From: Bacteroidota bacterium
GTDB taxonomy: Bacteria; Zhuqueibacterota; JdFR-76; DREG01
Reading direction: 5' to 3'
Assembly (NCBI GenBank): GCA_030624545.1
Contig: JAUXJX010000042.1
Coordinates: 1 to 9,461 of the forward strand
DNA length: 9,461 bases
Both the position numbers and the translations under genes were made by a program. The stretch's first letter is position 1, and the number at the start of each line of letters is the position of its first letter. The notes under the pieces were generated by a model. That model saw nothing but the letters and a program-made list of their open reading frames with translations, ran no database searches and had not been told where the DNA came from. Below are positions 6,408 through 9,461 of this stretch, piece after piece.

Positions 6408-6435
6408 TGGAACAGACCTCGAATCTTATTAATGT
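6407..6435 (+). promoter_or_regulatory. Candidate weak promoter for the second tonB cluster
   Basis: TTGGAA (6407-6412, 4 of 6 matches) and TAATGT (6430-6435, keeping the key T, A and final T) are 17 bases apart. Transcription would start near 6442, only a few bases before the GTG at 6445. The match is poor and rests mainly on correct spacing and on the need for a promoter after the strong terminator at 6158-6193. Confidence 0.3.
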
Positions 6436-6444
6436 AGATTTATC

Positions 6445-7107
6445 GTGATATGGCGTAGAACTTTCCATGATATTTATCGTTTTCGGCTTGCGCCGCTTAT
6501 ATCGGGGAGGCTCGATGCTCTTGATAAGAAATCGAAGGAGCTTTTTTACAAGGCATTGGTTGTCAGCCTTACCTTGGTCATTTTGCTCTTTCAGGCTTTC
6601 AAACGTTTGGATTTGTTTGTTGCGGAGCCAATTGAGCTGTCCGCTTCGGACCTGATTTTTATTGAGGACGTTCCTATTACGCGCCAAGAAATCAAGCAGC
6701 CGCCCCCGCCCCCCCCCGTAGTACCGATACCCACAGACGACCCATCCATACCGGAGGATCTCACTATAGAGGAAACCGAGCTTGATTTACTGCCTCTTCC
6801 TCCCATCGATGCTCTCGGATCTGCCGGTGTTTCGATAACTCCCCCGCGGCCTATTGCAGAGGTGTTCCCTGAATATCCCAGCAATGAGAAAAAACGAGGA
6901 ATTGAAGGGGAAATAGAGCTAGCCCTTTTTGTGGATGAGGATGGCATGGTGCAGAACGTCCAAACCGTGAAGAACTCGACATCCAGTAAGGCATGTGAAC
7001 GCTCAGCCGTTCAAGCCGCTTATCAAACGCGATTCATCCCTGCAAAAAGAAAGAATATCAAAGTTTCCGTCTGGATTCATAAGATCTATAAATTCGGTCT
7101 GAATTGA
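6445..7107 (+). CDS. tonB: TonB-family energy transducer, second copy (diverged)
   Basis: A 220-residue TonB paralogue. A cytoplasmic N-terminus of about 37 basic residues precedes a transmembrane helix (38-54, ending LFQAFKR exactly as in the first TonB). A linker follows with a run of six Pro (86-91) and the segment IPEDLTIEETELD (102-114). The C-terminal domain (about 138-218) has FPEYPSNEKKRGIEGEIELA, VDEDGMV and a terminal KVSVWIHKIYKF strand. It is shorter and less typical than the first copy (YPSNEKKRG in place of YPEIARRAG), so it may serve a different partner. The assigned start is GTG 6445, with no Shine-Dalgarno site. No better in-frame start precedes the helix, and the KKSKELFYKA region resembles the first TonB, so the frame is right even if the exact start is uncertain. 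It leads a tight cluster: the next ATG is 1 base after its stop. Confidence 0.88.
   Translation: MIWRRTFHDIYRFRLAPLISGRLDALDKKSKELFYKALVVSLTLVILLFQAFKRLDLFVAEPIELSASDLIFIEDVPITRQEIKQPPPPPPVVPIPTDDPSIPEDLTIEETELDLLPLPPIDALGSAGVSITPPRPIAEVFPEYPSNEKKRGIEGEIELALFVDEDGMVQNVQTVKNSTSSKACERSAVQAAYQTRFIPAKRKNIKVSVWIHKIYKFGLN
6709..6717 (+). repeat. C9 homopolymer in the proline run of the second tonB
   Basis: Nine consecutive C bases lie inside a C-rich stretch (about 6699-6717) coding for six Pro residues. Such a run is prone to slipped-strand errors and would shift the tonB frame before its C-terminal domain. The frame is intact here. The matching proline stretch of the first tonB mixes codons (CCG and CCC) and has no run as long. 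Confidence 0.8.
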
Positions 7108-7108
7108 C

Positions 7109-7528
7109 ATGTCCAAAATGGCCAGACTCTCATTCGGGGCAATCGTGATGATTCTCCAGATTTCTTGCGCCGGCTTGTCTCCGAAACCGCCTCAACACTC
7201 CCGGGTTCCGACAATTCGGGTCCTCCTGGGAGAAGAAAGGGAAGTTCGAGTCGTATTGATTGGAGAGTTTGCGCTGTCTGAATCCAAAAAATTGAAGATA
7301 CTTTTGCCCCGGAATAAACAAATCATGTTTCAAGCTGCTACTGGGACTGCCAACGTTGAGGCTACAGTAAATGGCAAGAAGTATGTCTTAGATGATAGGA
7401 TCAAGTTTGCTCCAATAAACTCAGAGCAGTATTTTGAAATTTTTGGAGGTCGATATTCAGGTGCCTTGGAACTATCTGTCCAATCCCGGGGAGTGCGGGC
7501 CATTAATATTGTTGAGATGGAATCCTAA
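7109..7528 (+). CDS. N-terminal part of a split SpoIID/LytB-family protein, probable lipoprotein
   Basis: A 139-residue product. The N-terminus has a basic start, a hydrophobic core and a Cys at 20 (FGAIVMILQISCAG), which fits a lipoprotein signal loosely because the -3 residue is Gln. Residues 35-139 look like the N-terminal beta-rich part of SpoIID-family proteins: IRVLLGEEREVRVV, a KLKILL...IMFQA strand pair, then YFEIFGGRYSGALELSV and INIVEMES. That last motif is where SpoIID proteins continue with 'YLxGVVPxE'. The frame instead meets TAA at 7526-7528, and the next codons in the same frame read LHGVVPAEIG. The piece has no catalytic residues of its own. Its ATG lies 1 base after the tonB stop, so it is probably translationally coupled. 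Confidence 0.75.
   Translation: MSKMARLSFGAIVMILQISCAGLSPKPPQHSRVPTIRVLLGEEREVRVVLIGEFALSESKKLKILLPRNKQIMFQAATGTANVEATVNGKKYVLDDRIKFAPINSEQYFEIFGGRYSGALELSVQSRGVRAINIVEMES
7526..7528 (+). other. In-frame TAA at the conserved Tyr codon of SpoIID
   Basis: The reading frame from 7109 continues unbroken to 8353 except for this codon (7529 minus 7109 is 420, a multiple of 3). The translated junction is INIVEMES-stop-LHGVVPAE, and the family motif is E-x-Y-L-x-G-V-V-P-x-E. TAA is one base from TAT or TAC (Tyr). Without the stop the protein would be 414 residues, a complete SpoIID-type protein. Confidence 0.85.
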
Positions 7529-8353
7529 TTGCACGGGGTGGTTCCTGCAGAAATCGGTTCCCTTGGGAAGTCTGAATTCGAAGCCTTGAAGGCGCAGGCT
7601 GTTGCTTCCAGGACATATGCCCTCAAGAAACTGGGCGGCAATAATCGCGGAAAGGACAGCCGCGGATTTGACATCCGGTCGGATATATATGATCAGACTT
7701 ATCATGGCCGTAGAGAGAATTCAGAGTGGGCAATTCGCGCCGTAAATGCCACAAAAGGAGAAGTCATAACATTTAACAACAATGTCATAGAGTGCTATTT
7801 CCATTCAACTTGTGGTGGAAGAACCGAATCCGGCCATAATGTTTTCACCAATGTCCAATTTCCATATTTGCAGGGTATCGCGGATGATTTTGGCAAGAGA
7901 GATTTTTGCGAGGATTCACCCCATTATCGCTGGGTCGAGAAAATCAACGCTTCCGAGTTGATATCATCATTGCGTGAATTCGGCCGGCAGAATAATAATA
8001 ATCACCCATTAGCGCCAGGACTCTTTGAATTGCGCGTATCAGAACGGTTTCCATCCGGGCGGGCGAAAAGTGTTATAATTGTCGACGGAAAAAACAACAC
8101 AATAGCTCTGGAGCCTAACTCAATTCGGCCGCTATTTCAAAATGAGAATCGATCTCTTCGCAGCAGTCTGTTTCGAGTTGGGCAACCCATAGATCGTGGA
8201 GGCAATCGCGAGATCGTCCTGATAGGTGCAGGATTTGGGCATGGAGTGGGGATGTGTCAATGGGGCGCCATTGGCATGTCGAGGAAGGGCTACAGCTACG
8301 ATCAGATGTTGCGGCATTATTACCGAGAGACAGAGCTGAAGAAAATTTATTGA
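7529..8353 (+). CDS. SpoIID/LytB-domain protein, catalytic part (peptidoglycan glycan-strand hydrolase family)
   Basis: A 274-residue segment carrying the core of the SpoIID domain. In sporulating bacteria this family is a lytic transglycosylase that cuts peptidoglycan strands already stripped of stem peptides. Visible motifs are GVVPAEIG at 3-10 (Glu8 corresponds to the invariant, presumably catalytic Glu), EALKAQAVASRTYALK (18-33), DQTYHG (55-60) and AVNATKGEVI (71-80). Further on are CYFHSTCGGRTES (89-101) and GFGHGVGMCQWGAIGMS (235-251). Cys95, Cys127 and nearby His residues may bind zinc, as described for clostridial SpoIID. If it is an independent gene it must start at TTG 7529, directly after the upstream TAA, with only a weak purine stretch (GAGATGGA) before it and no signal peptide. 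That makes reinitiation, readthrough, a recent nonsense mutation or a sequence error more likely than a normal separate gene. It is followed after 3 bases by the SPOR gene. Confidence 0.88.
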   Translation: MHGVVPAEIGSLGKSEFEALKAQAVASRTYALKKLGGNNRGKDSRGFDIRSDIYDQTYHGRRENSEWAIRAVNATKGEVITFNNNVIECYFHSTCGGRTESGHNVFTNVQFPYLQGIADDFGKRDFCEDSPHYRWVEKINASELISSLREFGRQNNNNHPLAPGLFELRVSERFPSGRAKSVIIVDGKNNTIALEPNSIRPLFQNENRSLRSSLFRVGQPIDRGGNREIVLIGAGFGHGVGMCQWGAIGMSRKGYSYDQMLRHYYRETELKKIY

Positions 8354-8356
8354 CCC

Positions 8357-8845
8357 ATGCTATTTTCCCGATTGCGAATTTGCTATTTCCTTATTATTAT
8401 GGTAATGGGCCCGGGGTGTGCATCAACGCCTCGCAGTGAGAGGCCGACAACCATCGATGAAAGTCAATTTAGGAAAGGTCTCGAATATTCAAGAAGAATT
8501 TATGGCAAGCCGATAGATATTCTAAAGGAAGAACCACATCCCCTGCCGAGTTCGAGAGAAAAACCGCATAGTATTGCAAGCAGCGGAGGGAAAAGATCAC
8601 CCAATCCACCGCATTTAGCGGATGGATTTGCAGTTCAGCTTGCCTCATTTCAGAGTGAGAGCAACGCTAATAAGTTCTTAATTCAACAGCAAGAGAATGA
8701 TCCGAATCTAAGATTGAGGATTCGCCGTCATCAGGGGCTTTGGCGGGTCTTACTAGGTTATTTTGCCTCCCGGGCTGAGGCAGAACGGACTCGAAACAAA
8801 GTACGATCATTGGGTTACAACGATGCCTGGATCATTAGATTCTAG
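8357..8845 (+). CDS. SPOR-domain lipoprotein
   Basis: A 162-residue protein with a hydrophobic N-terminus and Cys at 21 (FLIIMVMGPGCAS), probably a lipoprotein although the lipobox is not ideal. Residues 22-88 are polar and Pro/Ser-rich, likely disordered. Residues 89-162 form a SPOR domain: FAVQLASFQSESNANKFL, then LRLRIRRHQGLWRVLLGYFASRAEAERTR and a final LGYNDAWIIRF, matching the 'yaVQlgsF...A......yrVrvG.f.sr.eAe' pattern. SPOR domains bind septal peptidoglycan lacking stem peptides, the same kind of substrate the SpoIID family cuts. The ATG is 3 bases after the SpoIID stop, without a strong ribosome binding site, so coupled translation is likely. Full length for a small SPOR lipoprotein. 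Related proteins include RlpA- and DamX-type SPOR carriers, but no second domain is seen. Confidence 0.88.
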   Translation: MLFSRLRICYFLIIMVMGPGCASTPRSERPTTIDESQFRKGLEYSRRIYGKPIDILKEEPHPLPSSREKPHSIASSGGKRSPNPPHLADGFAVQLASFQSESNANKFLIQQQENDPNLRLRIRRHQGLWRVLLGYFASRAEAERTRNKVRSLGYNDAWIIRF

Positions 8846-8856
8846 TTGTTATTGAT

Positions 8857-9390
8857 ATGGACTTTTATAAAAAGACATGTTCTGCTACTCTCATTGGAGC
8901 CTGGGTATTGGGCTCGTCATGTCTCAATCCATTTGCTCCGGACTTGCAGGAAGGAACCAACCAATCAGACTTGATCATTACCGATCAGCAAACCCCGGAA
9001 GAGGTTTTGCTGAATTTTCGCTACGCTTATGTGTTCCGGGATTCGCTAATATACAGTGAATTGCTCGATAGCTCCTTTGTATTCTTCTACTTTGATCCAA
9101 ATATCGGAACGTCTGGACAATTTGTTTCCTGGGGCCGCGATTTAGATTTGAAAACAACAGGAAGACTTTTCAGGAGATTTAACGTAATTGACTTGGTATG
9201 GAACACAACTATTTCCGAGTCCGTTCAAGATTCTACGGGAACGGGAGAGATTATAAAGACTTTCAATCTTACCCTGCTTACGAAGGACGAAGACCTGAGG
9301 GTTTCCGGGACCGCAGTTTTTAGCTTCCGAAAGAGCCCTTCTTTAGGGAAGTGGAGAATCATGAAGTGGAAAGATGAATCCAATTTATAG
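8857..9390 (+). CDS. Putative lipoprotein, unknown function (possibly NTF2-like fold)
   Basis: A 177-residue protein of unrecognised function. The N-terminus (basic YKK, a hydrophobic core, then GSSCLNPFAP) gives a probable lipoprotein signal with Cys22 as the lipidation site. The mature part begins with an acidic linker. TPEEVLLNFRYAYVFRDSLIY..LLDSSFVFFY follows at about 46-78, and then alternating strands ending SFRKSPSLGKWRIMKWKDE. A helical start with 'F..A...rD...Y..lLd..f.f' and a curved sheet ending in W-rich strands suggests an NTF2-like domain, but this is inferred from pattern only. The ATG is 11 bases after the SPOR stop and lacks a clear Shine-Dalgarno site. It is co-directional with the cluster and probably co-transcribed, hinting at an envelope role. 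Confidence 0.8.
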   Translation: MDFYKKTCSATLIGAWVLGSSCLNPFAPDLQEGTNQSDLIITDQQTPEEVLLNFRYAYVFRDSLIYSELLDSSFVFFYFDPNIGTSGQFVSWGRDLDLKTTGRLFRRFNVIDLVWNTTISESVQDSTGTGEIIKTFNLTLLTKDEDLRVSGTAVFSFRKSPSLGKWRIMKWKDESNL

Positions 9391-9405
9391 CCGTTGGGAA
9401 CAAAC

Positions 9406-9461
9406 ATGAAAAGATTACTATTCCTAATGCTGGTCGCGTCGGTCCTGGCCCTTTCTGCAAC
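9406..9461 (+). CDS. Start of a secreted or membrane protein, cut by the window end
   Basis: An open frame begins at ATG 9406, 15 bases after the preceding stop, with GGGA at 9396-9399 as a plausible ribosome binding site. The 18 visible codons give MKRLLFLMLVASVLALSA. This is a classic signal peptide start: two basic residues, a Leu-rich core and an Ala-x-Ala-like end. The product cannot be identified. Tight spacing suggests it belongs to the same cluster as the TonB, SpoIID and SPOR genes. Confidence 0.7.
   Translation, partial: MKRLLFLMLVASVLALSA

Noticed and set aside
6438..6480. Direct repeat ATTTATCG (6438-6445 and 6473-6480) at the start of the second tonB
   Set aside because: Only 8 bases, AT-rich and partly within coding sequence; easily explained by chance.
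6504..6655. A better start for the second tonB at ATG 6515, behind GGGGAGG, with a -1 shift on the T6 run at 6542-6547
   Set aside because: ATG 6515 is out of frame with tonB. The GTG frame upstream of the T-run (KKSKELFYKA) resembles the first TonB N-terminus, so no frameshift is needed.
7526..7528. TAA reassigned to Tyr in this organism
   Set aside because: exbB (4552-4554) and the methyltransferase gene both end on TAA at sensible family C-termini, so TAA is a normal stop here.

Overview
The window comes from a Gram-negative-type bacterium. It encodes two TonB energy transducers, an ExbB/ExbD/ExbD motor, several lipoprotein-like signal peptides, and SpoIID and SPOR peptidoglycan-linked domains. 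Base composition is moderate, with near-consensus sigma70-like promoters and mostly good Shine-Dalgarno sites. The ExbB-ExbD-ExbD-TonB order, the style of the TonB linkers and the small lipoproteins suggest an uncultured lineage of the FCB superphylum (KSB1-, Zixibacteria- or Latescibacteria-like). That placement is my inference from general family resemblance, not a database result. Stop codons are TGA, TAG and TAA, so the standard bacterial code applies.

Layout. Positions 21-395 (+) hold a small two-helix membrane protein. Positions 462-1082 (-) encode a class I SAM-dependent O-methyltransferase, convergent with the first gene and divergent from the next. A 443-base intergenic region (1083-1525) carries a promoter for each flanking gene and unexplained inverted repeats. 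Positions 1526-3664 (+) encode a GH57 alpha-amylase/4-alpha-glucanotransferase-type enzyme with a TTG start. Positions 3928-6136 are a textbook operon, exbB-exbD-exbD-tonB, with a near-consensus promoter in front and a strong intrinsic terminator behind. After a 308-base gap, a second co-directional cluster runs from 6445 to the window end: a second tonB, a SpoIID-family gene split by a TAA codon, a SPOR-domain lipoprotein, another putative lipoprotein, and the start of one more secreted protein. The gaps in it are 1, 0, 3, 11 and 15 bases.

How the genes may work together. ExbB and the two ExbDs would form a proton-driven inner-membrane motor for TonB1 and perhaps for TonB2. The second cluster pairs a TonB with a SpoIID-type glycan-strand hydrolase and a SPOR protein, whose families act on and bind peptidoglycan stripped of stem peptides. 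It therefore looks like an envelope or septal wall-remodelling cluster.

The most notable observations are three. First, the SpoIID reading frame is interrupted exactly at the conserved Tyr position of its E-x-Y-L-x-G-V motif by an in-frame TAA. Second, an identical 13-residue motif sits in the otherwise divergent periplasmic linkers of the two TonBs, and 8 of its 13 codons differ synonymously. Third, a TonB paralogue is linked to denuded-glycan enzymes.
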